Positions 1-4,623 of a stretch of 6,334 nt of DNA are shown here, in pieces. Source of the stretch: Spirochaetaceae bacterium (GTDB taxonomy: Bacteria; Spirochaetota; Spirochaetia; Treponematales; Breznakiellaceae). Position 1 is the stretch's first letter, and every line of letters begins with the position of its first letter. Made by a program: the position numbers and the translations under genes. The DNA is taken from NCBI GenBank assembly GCA_031280115.1, contig JAITHF010000277.1, positions 1-6,334 on the forward strand. Reading direction: 5' to 3'. A model generated the notes under the pieces. It worked only from the letters and a program-made list of their open reading frames with translations, made no database searches and was not told the DNA's origin.

Positions 1-504
1 GACTCGGATACAGTCATTTCTGACTCAGGTACAATCATTTCTGACTCAGGTACAGTCATTTCTGACTCAGGTACAATCATTTCTGACTCGGATACAGACT
101 TTTCTGACTCAAATACAGACATTTCTGACTCAAATACAGCGTCAGTTGACTCAAATACAGCGTCGCCTGACTCAAATACAGCGTCGCCTGACTCAAATAC
201 AGCGTCAGTTGACTCAAATACAGCGTCAGTTGACTCAAATACAGCGCCGGTTGGCTCAAATACAGCGCCGGTTGGCTCAAATACAGACATTTCTGACTCG
301 GATACAGTCATTTCTGACTCAGGTACAATCATTTCTGACTCAGGTACAGTCATTTCTGACTCAGGTACAATCATTTCTGACTCGGATACAGACATTTCTG
401 ACTCAAATACAGACATTTCTGACTCAAATACAGCGTCAGTTGACTCAAATACAGCGTCGCCTGACTCAAATACAGCGTCGCCTGACTCAAATACAGCGTC
501 GCCT
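1..504. repeat. 21-bp tandem repeat array, 24 units, with 294-bp super-period
   Basis: Twenty-four uninterrupted units of exactly 21 bp run from base 1 to base 504, and the array continues past the left edge. Nearly all units begin gactc (two begin ggctc) and share a core of the form gactcaaatacag. Core variants carry cggata or caggta, followed by an 8-base variable part such as cgtcagtt, cgtcgcct, cgccggtt or acatttct. Units 1-9 (1-189) recur in the same order as units 15-23 (295-483), and the only difference I find is t100 versus a394. So a 14-unit block of 294 bp has itself been duplicated. A degenerate 25th unit starts at 505 and dissolves into unique sequence. The unit length is a multiple of three, so copy-number changes would keep any reading frame. 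Confidence 0.97.
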
Positions 505-580
505 GACTCAGATTTTCCCGCTCCGGCGGCGCTTCAAACCGGCGGCGCCGCGCTTTTTACGGTCTCTATCCTGTCTTTAA
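2..580 (+). CDS. Heptad-repeat (coiled-coil) protein, 3' end only
   Basis: This frame is open from the left edge to TAA at 578-580, so the start lies outside the window. Each 21-bp unit gives one heptad: TQIQRRL, TQIQRQL, TQVQSFL, TRIQTFL or AQIQRRL. Across all 24 heptads the Leu is invariant, encoded by both ttg and ctg. The fourth-residue partner is always Ile or Val, and the Gln between them uses both cag and caa. Hydrophobic residues at two fixed positions per heptad are the signature of a parallel coiled coil. The last 24 residues (from TQIFPLRRR to SLSCL) are basic and unrelated. I favour this frame because its variation is synonymous or conservative. A second plus frame (1-777) is also open, so the array could be read otherwise or be untranslated. 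Function unknown; a filament, linker or surface-stalk role would be a guess. Confidence 0.45.
   Translation, partial: TRIQSFLTQVQSFLTQVQSFLTQVQSFLTRIQTFLTQIQTFLTQIQRQLTQIQRRLTQIQRRLTQIQRQLTQIQRQLTQIQRRLAQIQRRLAQIQTFLTRIQSFLTQVQSFLTQVQSFLTQVQSFLTRIQTFLTQIQTFLTQIQRQLTQIQRRLTQIQRRLTQIQRRLTQIFPLRRRFKPAAPRFLRSLSCL
526..558 (+). terminator. Possible intrinsic terminator after the repeat array
   Basis: GCGGCGC at 526-532 can pair with GCGCCGC at 545-551 around a 12-base loop, and gcTTTTT follows at 552-558. This has the shape of a Rho-independent terminator. It lies inside the last codons of the heptad reading frame (stop at 578-580), which argues against one or the other. A competing fold uses the palindrome GCGGCGCCGC at 542-551. 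Confidence 0.3.
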
Positions 581-586
581 GACGGG
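570..586. promoter_or_regulatory. Interrupted palindrome upstream of the small gene
   Basis: CCtGTCTTtAAGACgGG is symmetrical about base 578: GTCTT pairs with AAGAC, and outer CC pairs with GG. It ends 28 bases before the ATG at 615. It could be an operator for a dimeric regulator. As RNA it could form a six-pair hairpin (including one G-U pair) with loop UUUAA. No recognisable promoter boxes are placed around it with confidence. Confidence 0.3.
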
Positions 587-600
587 TAACGATATTTTTA

Positions 601-605
601 AGGAG
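601..605 (+). promoter_or_regulatory. Shine-Dalgarno AGGAG that selects ATG 615
   Basis: AGGAG at 601-605 lies nine bases before ATG at 615. An in-frame TTG at 609 would leave only three bases of spacing, so ATG 615 is the better start. Confidence 0.65.
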
Positions 606-614
606 TTATTGCGT

Positions 615-1052
615 ATGTATTATTACCCAAAATGGCTTCCCGCTGAGCGCCTTCTCATCGTGCAGAAGGCGGGAACCTGGGGAGGGGTGCTGGCGGTCAA
701 AGCAGGGAGTTGGGGCGTCCCGAACGGGGTGGTCACCACCCTGCATGACCGCACCAACGAGGCGGAGGATGCGCTGAACGCGGCGATGGCTTCCCCCCGC
801 TCGGAAGTCTTGAACGCCCGCGTCCGCGCGGCGTTTGAGCGGCTTATTGCGGCTATGCAAGACATCAAAGACCGGTATTTCAAGTCCCCGCCGCTGCTCG
901 AAGAGGTTGGAAGAGATATGGGGGGTCATAGACCCCCCAAGCCCCCCATAAAGGCTTCCTGCGCCGCGTCCGTGCGCCATCGAAGTCCGCTGAGGCCCCG
1001 CTTCAGGGTTGTGACTAAAATTGCAAACCCTCTCGCCGCAAGAAGCACGTGA
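615..1052 (+). CDS. Small treponeme-type protein with an atypical C-terminal third
   Basis: The protein is 145 residues from ATG 615 (MYYYPKWLPAERLL...) with AGGAG correctly spaced upstream. The first hundred or so residues look like a small family I recall as common in host-associated treponemes and some gut bacteria. Its marks are an N-terminal tyrosine/proline motif, a central 'WG(V/I)P' turn (here SWGVPNGVV), an Ala-rich helix, and a '(D/E)R..MG'-like end (here VGRDMG). This is pattern memory, not a search result, and the family's role is unknown to me. No signal peptide or membrane segment is seen. The residues after RDMG are rich in Pro, Arg and Ser, unlike the first part. That switch falls exactly on a GGGGGGTC/GACCCCCC hairpin (920-938), suggesting an insertion or rearrangement has replaced the normal C-terminus. 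A hairpin (1058-1076) follows the TGA stop. Confidence 0.6.
   Translation: MYYYPKWLPAERLLIVQKAGTWGGVLAVKAGSWGVPNGVVTTLHDRTNEAEDALNAAMASPRSEVLNARVRAAFERLIAAMQDIKDRYFKSPPLLEEVGRDMGGHRPPKPPIKASCAASVRHRSPLRPRFRVVTKIANPLAARST
920..938. repeat. GGGGGGTC-ATA-GACCCCCC inverted repeat
   Basis: Perfect 8-bp arms with a 3-base centre, followed by another C6 run at 942-947 (aagCCCCCC). It sits within the 615-1052 reading frame, just where the protein changes character. It could be the end of a short dispersed element or a strong RNA hairpin. There is no T run, so it is unlikely to be a simple terminator. Confidence 0.6.
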
Positions 1053-1057
1053 AACAG

Positions 1058-1076
1058 CCTTCGGCTGCCCCGAAGG
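1058..1076. terminator. Hairpin between convergent genes
   Basis: CCTTCGG (1058-1064) and CCGAAGG (1070-1076) form a 7-bp stem with a 5-base loop. It lies in the 27-bp gap between the plus gene ending at 1052 and the minus gene ending at 1080, so it could terminate both. Neither side has a clean T run (the minus side reads CTGTTTC), so termination may be weak or Rho-dependent. Confidence 0.45.
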
Positions 1077-1079
1077 GGG

Positions 1080-1361
1080 TTAATTTCCTTCTTTCTCTTC
1101 GAGAGCCTTTTTTTCCTGCAGTTTAAGGGCGCCGCTTATGGCGGCGGCAAGCTGGTCCGCGCAGGAGGTGCCGCGCCCCCCGCAGTCCACGCCCCGCAGC
1201 CGGTTGATAACCCCCTGGGCTTCCATGCCGTTTACCAAAAGAGAGATAGCCTTGAGGTTGCCGTTACAGCCGCCTTCAAAGGATACGTCTTTGAGTTTGC
1301 CGTCCTTTATATCAAAATATATCTTGCTTGAGCAAGTCCCGCTGGTTGAGTATTCATACAT
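1080..1361 (-). CDS. TSCPD-domain protein (TIGR03905-type, uncharacterised)
   Basis: The protein is 93 residues, beginning MYEYSTSGTC. It matches my recollection of the stand-alone TSCPD family (TIGR03905) along its length: MYEY start, Cys10, FEGGCNGNL at 28-36 (Cys32), LRGVDCG with Cys60, and the name motif, here TSCAD at 65-69 (Cys67). The canonical Pro of TSCPD is Ala here. Four conserved-position cysteines suggest metal or Fe-S binding or redox chemistry, but this is unproven. The same domain occurs at the C-terminus of B12-dependent ribonucleotide reductases. About fifteen charged residues (LQEKKALEEKEGN) extend the tail beyond the usual end. The frame stays open upstream to 1559, but that extension is Arg/Pro-rich and not family-like. 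The start at 1361 has AAGGA nine bases upstream, so it is preferred. The protein is probably cytoplasmic, with no signal peptide. Confidence 0.88.
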   Translation of the reverse strand: MYEYSTSGTCSSKIYFDIKDGKLKDVSFEGGCNGNLKAISLLVNGMEAQGVINRLRGVDCGGRGTSCADQLAAAISGALKLQEKKALEEKEGN

Positions 1362-1637
1362 ACTGATACTTCCTTCATCTTTGGATGCGCCGGCATTAAA
1401 GCCGCCTCTTTTTATAATATACAACTTTTCCCGCTTAAGGGCGCGGCGCTTGCTTAGCCCGCGTATGTATGGCATACTATAAAATATCGGCGCGGGTTTT
1501 ACGCGCGGCCCGGGCCTCAGCCGGGCGGGAAACCGGGCCTGCGCCGCGCTTCCGGCCAAAGCCGGGCGGCTGCCGGAACCGCGTGTTCCCTTAAACCGCC
1601 TGCCGATAATCTGTGCTAAGGTATTATTGATGTAACT
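1362..1637. other. Divergent intergenic region
   Basis: This 276-bp stretch separates the minus TSCPD gene from the plus cyclase gene and should hold both promoters. AT-rich patches lie at about 1410-1425 (minus strand TATATTATAAA) and 1474-1486 (GCATACTATAAAA, next to the short palindrome GTATGgCATAC at 1467-1477). Near the cyclase are GATAAT at 1605-1610 and TATTAT at 1622-1627. None has a convincing -35 partner. Between them, 1500-1570 is very GC-rich, with repeated CCGGGC blocks (GCCCGG 1508-1513 against CCGGGC 1521-1526, and GCCGGGCGG at both 1520-1528 and 1561-1569) able to form stems. I see no additional gene. Confidence 0.4.
1371..1375 (-). promoter_or_regulatory. Shine-Dalgarno AAGGA for the TSCPD gene
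   Basis: Plus-strand tcctt at 1371-1375 reads AAGGA on the minus strand, nine bases before the ATG whose first base is 1361. It decides in favour of this start rather than the longer open frame to 1559. Confidence 0.65.
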
Positions 1638-3296
1638 ATGAAAATCAGGGCAAAAATACTTTTGGTGGTTTTACCGCTTCTGAGCGCCTCGGTCATAATG
1701 GTCGGCACGGCTTCTTATTTTCTGGCGTCCTCTTCGGTTAATAATCTGACCATTGAGTTTTTCGCGTTCATGGGGGAAGAAATCACAGGCTACGCTGACG
1801 GGCAATGGAACCTCTTGGTAGAACACCTTGCGGCAAACGACCCCTTTATGGAAAACGCCGCGAAACAGGCGGTGGAGAATTTTTCCCGCAGCCTCCTTAG
1901 GAGCGATACCCAGGCGATTTTTTCCCTGGATAAGGACGGCGCTATCGATATGAACGCCGGCTCTATACAGCTTGCGGAGGCGGAACTAAACGCCCTGCGG
2001 ACCTACCACGCCGGCGGAAACCGCGAGTTTATCACTATTCGGGCGGGGAATAAGAGCCGCGTTGCCTATACGTTCCCCTTCGCGCCGTTCGGGTGGCAAA
2101 TCTTTGTTACCGAAGAGCGGAGCAAGTTTTACGGCAGGGTTGAACAAATCTTCAGAACTTCCCTCGGTATCCTCATAGGAACCCTTGCAGGAGGCGCGTT
2201 TATTTTGATGCTGGTTTCGCGGTATCTTACTACGCCGCTTGAGGCGGTGGCGGAGGTGATAAAACGGGTCATAAAGTCCAACAACCTCCATGAAACGGTT
2301 CCGGTCTACTATAATGACGAGATAGGCCAGATGGCGCTGTCGTTTAACCGGATGTTGAAAATCCTCGCCTCGGCCTATGAGCAGATGAAAAAATACGCCT
2401 TTGACGCGGCGGTAGCCCAGAAGCGGGAAATGAAAATCCGCAATGTGTTCCAGCTCTACGTTCCCAAAGACGTGATTGACGAGGTTTTTGTCAATCCGGA
2501 GAAGATGCTCATAGGCAACAACAAGGAGGTTTCTATTCTGTTTTCGGATATCCGCAGTTTCACCACGATTTCTGAGTCCATGGCCCCTGACGAGCTGGTC
2601 AATTCGCTTAACCGGTACTTTTCCAGCATGGTCAATATTATTATGAATCAAGACGGGGTGGTGGACAAATATATCGGCGACGCTATCATGGCGATTTTCG
2701 GGGCGCCGGTCTCCCATGAGAATGACAGCCTCTCCTCAGTCGTCGCGGGCCTTGAAATGATGCGCGCCTTGGGGGACTTCAACCGGAACCAGCGCTCCCT
2801 GGGCGCGCCGGAATTTCATATCGGCGTGGGGATAAACTACGGGGTTGTTACGGTAGGCAATATCGGGTGCGACAAAAAGATGAACTACACCGTCATAGGC
2901 GACGCGGTGAACCTGGCCTCCCGCCTTGAGGGGCTTACCAAGAAGTATAAAGAGGAGGTGCTTTTCGCTGAAAGCGTGTATGAACACATTTTTAAGGATA
3001 TTCCATGCAGGCTTATTGACAGGGTGGCGGTCAAAGGGAAGACCGTGGGGGTGCCTATCTTTACCGCCCGCCTCTCGCTCAGCGAGAAAGAGCGGGAAGG
3101 GTGGAAATACCATGCTGAAGCAGCGGATCTGTACTACGCCCAGCGGTTTCAGGAGGCCATTCCGTATTTCGAGAAGTCTATGGGGTATATCCCTGAGGAT
3201 CCCACGTCGCTTCGTTTCGCCCAGCGGTGCCGGTTTTATGTGAAAAACCCGCCCCCTGCCGGCTGGGACGGCGTGGAGGTTATGACAGAAAAATGA
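1638..3296 (+). CDS. Membrane-anchored class IIIb adenylate cyclase (HAMP, TPR-like tail)
   Basis: A 552-residue inner-membrane enzyme expected to turn ATP into cAMP. Domains: membrane helix 7-30; extracytoplasmic sensor region about 31-170, Cache-like in size and layout; second helix about 174-196; HAMP about 197-247 with Pro200 and the DEIG motif at 227-230; helical linker 248-290; class III catalytic domain about 296-476. Catalytic residues are all present: metal-binding Asp304 (FSDIRSF) and Asp348 (YIGDAI), adenine-contacting Lys344, and Asn425 and Arg429 in GDAVNLASR for the transition state. Thr418 in NYTVIG takes the place of the usual Asp partner, giving the Lys/Thr pair typical of class IIIb cyclases, several of which respond to bicarbonate. 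Residues 489-535 form a TPR-like helical pair, a possible partner-docking tail. The start ATG 1638 has only a weak, distant AAGG upstream. Its 3' end overlaps the next gene by an ATGA junction. Confidence 0.94.
   Translation: MKIRAKILLVVLPLLSASVIMVGTASYFLASSSVNNLTIEFFAFMGEEITGYADGQWNLLVEHLAANDPFMENAAKQAVENFSRSLLRSDTQAIFSLDKDGAIDMNAGSIQLAEAELNALRTYHAGGNREFITIRAGNKSRVAYTFPFAPFGWQIFVTEERSKFYGRVEQIFRTSLGILIGTLAGGAFILMLVSRYLTTPLEAVAEVIKRVIKSNNLHETVPVYYNDEIGQMALSFNRMLKILASAYEQMKKYAFDAAVAQKREMKIRNVFQLYVPKDVIDEVFVNPEKMLIGNNKEVSILFSDIRSFTTISESMAPDELVNSLNRYFSSMVNIIMNQDGVVDKYIGDAIMAIFGAPVSHENDSLSSVVAGLEMMRALGDFNRNQRSLGAPEFHIGVGINYGVVTVGNIGCDKKMNYTVIGDAVNLASRLEGLTKKYKEEVLFAESVYEHIFKDIPCRLIDRVAVKGKTVGVPIFTARLSLSEKEREGWKYHAEAADLYYAQRFQEAIPYFEKSMGYIPEDPTSLRFAQRCRFYVKNPPPAGWDGVEVMTEK
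3275..3279 (+). promoter_or_regulatory. GGAGG ahead of the barrel-protein start
   Basis: GGAGG lies inside the last cyclase codons, 13 bases before ATG 3293. The spacing is longer than ideal, but it is the only good Shine-Dalgarno near the candidate starts and supports translational coupling with the cyclase. Confidence 0.4.
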
Positions 3297-4561
3297 TTCT
3301 TCTATATAATAAGAATACCAAGAATAATAAAAATAATAAGATATATTATAATAATATATATATACGGGCTGTGTACGGGCTGTGTACGAGATGCTACGCC
3401 GCGCTTTTTGGGCTGCTTATCTTCTTCCCCGCCCCGGCGCCCCTTCAAAGCCAGCATAATCTTGACGAAACAAGGGCGGTCATGGCGGTATACCATGAAA
3501 ACGGGGATGAGAGCCTCGCCGGTATCCAGCAAGTTCTTGAAAGGGTCTTTTTTGAGGCGGGAATCCAGAGCGTAACCTATAACGCCGAAGGGGTTTCGCT
3601 TGAGCATATCCAGACCGCCTGCGATAAAGCCGGCGCGCGCTGGGGGCTTATGGCCCGCACCAGCTTAAAAGACGGGCGCCTGTACTGGCATTTCAGCATA
3701 TACGACGCCCAGGACCGGGCAATACAGGGGTCGGACTCCTTTGACGCGGCTTTCTTGGCGGGCATTTCTTCTCAGGGCGCCATTGAGTCGTCAGCGTATA
3801 AAGTGGCCTCCCAATGGGAAAAGTCCCGTTCCGCCCAAGATTTTGACGGCAGGTTCGCGGTGGATCAGGGGCAGCGCTTTACCGCCGGCCAAGAGCGGGT
3901 TATGGTTTATTTCGGCGGTGAAGACGGCATCTTTCTCGGCAGCATCCAGGGCGGCTCCCTTGCGGCGCCGCGGTTTCTCTTTACCCAAGGGGAGCCGGTC
4001 TATGGGACTGTTATGAAAACAGGGTACTGGACGCGGAACTTTACCCTGCCCCAGGGTATTACGGATAAACCGGCGCCCCTTCCTGCGCTTCAAAAAGTAA
4101 CCCGCCACAGCTTCGGCTTTTCCTACCAGTTTCAGGGAACCGCCGAGTATTCTTTTAATCTGGAATACCGGTACCACCTCCTTTCGGACCGGCTTTTTCT
4201 TGAGTTCAACTGGGGGTTTTGGCTGTCTTTTGACAGTTCCGGGGAGAAGCCGTTTCTGGGGCAGGAGGTGGTGTTTAAGCCGCTCGGCTTGTACCTGCTT
4301 CCCAAGCGGGATTTGCCGGTGCGCCTTGTGGCGGGAACCGGCGCGTCTCTTATGCTCCCTGACCAAAAAATCCCCAAGCCGTTTTTCTATCCCCTGTGGG
4401 TGGACGCAGAGTATCACTTTCCTCAGTTTATCCTGAAAGCGGAATTGAAGGTTCCTCTGCTGCTCGACGCATTTTCTTGGTATTACCAGCCGCCGCAGGA
4501 TATATGGCGCTTTGATCCGTTAGGATTTTATTGTTCCGTCGGGGTCATGCTGAAATGGTAG
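3293..4561 (+). CDS. Exported protein with predicted outer-membrane beta-barrel domain
   Basis: Not recognised as a named family. From ATG 3293 it has 422 residues. Residues 1-25 are a low-complexity Asn/Lys/Ile/Tyr stretch from an AT-rich tract. A hydrophobic signal segment (AALFGLLIFF, 36-45) then leads to PAPAPLQSQ, with cleavage likely around 50-55. Residues 56-180 form an alpha/beta periplasmic region (GARWGLMARTSLKDGRLYWHF, with the long run split here as GARWGLMART then SLKDGRLYWHF), loosely like TolB-N folds. Residues about 203-262 are beta-rich with a 'TGYW' turn and look PEGA-like. From about 272 to the end, alternating aromatic/polar strands finish in VMLKW, and a terminal aromatic is typical of outer-membrane barrels. 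The ATGA overlap with the cyclase implies one mRNA and coupled translation, so an envelope job linked to cAMP signalling is plausible. A GTG at 3371 directly before the signal segment is an alternative start without a Shine-Dalgarno. Confidence 0.78.
   Translation: MILLYNKNTKNNKNNKIYYNNIYIRAVYGLCTRCYAALFGLLIFFPAPAPLQSQHNLDETRAVMAVYHENGDESLAGIQQVLERVFFEAGIQSVTYNAEGVSLEHIQTACDKAGARWGLMARTSLKDGRLYWHFSIYDAQDRAIQGSDSFDAAFLAGISSQGAIESSAYKVASQWEKSRSAQDFDGRFAVDQGQRFTAGQERVMVYFGGEDGIFLGSIQGGSLAAPRFLFTQGEPVYGTVMKTGYWTRNFTLPQGITDKPAPLPALQKVTRHSFGFSYQFQGTAEYSFNLEYRYHLLSDRLFLEFNWGFWLSFDSSGEKPFLGQEVVFKPLGLYLLPKRDLPVRLVAGTGASLMLPDQKIPKPFFYPLWVDAEYHFPQFILKAELKVPLLLDAFSWYYQPPQDIWRFDPLGFYCSVGVMLKW
3300..3364. 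other. AT-rich low-complexity tract at a gene start
   Basis: About 65 bases are almost entirely A and T (runs of aataat, ataata, tatata), in sharp contrast to the GC-rich genes on both sides. TATAAT occurs at 3305-3310 and 3347-3352. It could be an internal promoter for the barrel gene, an unstructured leader, or a slippage-prone coding tract. Confidence 0.6.
3365..3386. repeat. 11-bp perfect tandem duplication
   Basis: cgggctgtgta is repeated head to tail at 3365-3375 and 3376-3386, immediately before the signal-peptide codons of the barrel protein. Eleven is not a multiple of three, so gain or loss of one copy would change which upstream frame feeds into the gene. Confidence 0.9.
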
Positions 4562-4575
4562 CCCGCCGGCGCCTC

Positions 4576-4604
4576 ACAGGGCTTCAGGCAGCCTGTTGTT
4601 TTAT
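4576..4604 (+). terminator. Weak terminator-like hairpin between plus genes
   Basis: ACAGG (4576-4580) pairs with CCTGT (4592-4596), and GCT (4581-4583) pairs with GGC (4587-4589) around loop TCA, with a two-base bulge. TGTTTTAT follows. It may reduce transcription into the next gene rather than stop it completely. Confidence 0.3.
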
Positions 4605-4606
4605 AG

Positions 4607-4613
4607 AGAGGGG
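4607..4613 (+). promoter_or_regulatory. Shine-Dalgarno AGAGGGG for the second exported protein
   Basis: AGAGGGG lies ten bases before ATG 4624. A second in-frame ATG at 4630 would have 16 bases of spacing, so 4624 is preferred. Confidence 0.5.
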
Positions 4614-4623
4614 TTTCTAAAAT

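Noticed and set aside
77..280. Minus-strand frame across the repeat array (LYLSQ repeats)
   Set aside because: It begins inside the array without a Shine-Dalgarno. It exists only because the repeat lacks stops in this phase.
1..510. CRISPR array
   Set aside because: Units are contiguous 21-mers with no unique spacers, so this is a tandem repeat, not repeat-spacer architecture.
606..980. Antisense open frame opposite the small gene
   Set aside because: No Shine-Dalgarno was identified, and it mirrors a plus gene that has a good ribosome site and family-like sequence.
1362..1559. N-terminal extension of the TSCPD protein
   Set aside because: The frame is open but encodes an Arg/Pro-rich sequence outside the family. 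The start at 1361 has a well-spaced AAGGA and the family's MYEY beginning.
1986..2717. Long minus-strand frame inside the cyclase gene (243 codons)
   Set aside because: Shadow of the cyclase coding frame. It is His/Arg-rich with no recognisable domain.
3227..3292. Upstream extension of the barrel protein into the cyclase gene
   Set aside because: The extra 22 residues lie wholly in cyclase codons and have no signal-peptide logic. ATG 3293 at the ATGA overlap is the natural coupled start.
3791..4417. Long minus-strand frame inside the barrel gene (208 codons)
   Set aside because: Shadow frame with a basic, low-information composition, opposite a gene with signal peptide and barrel features.
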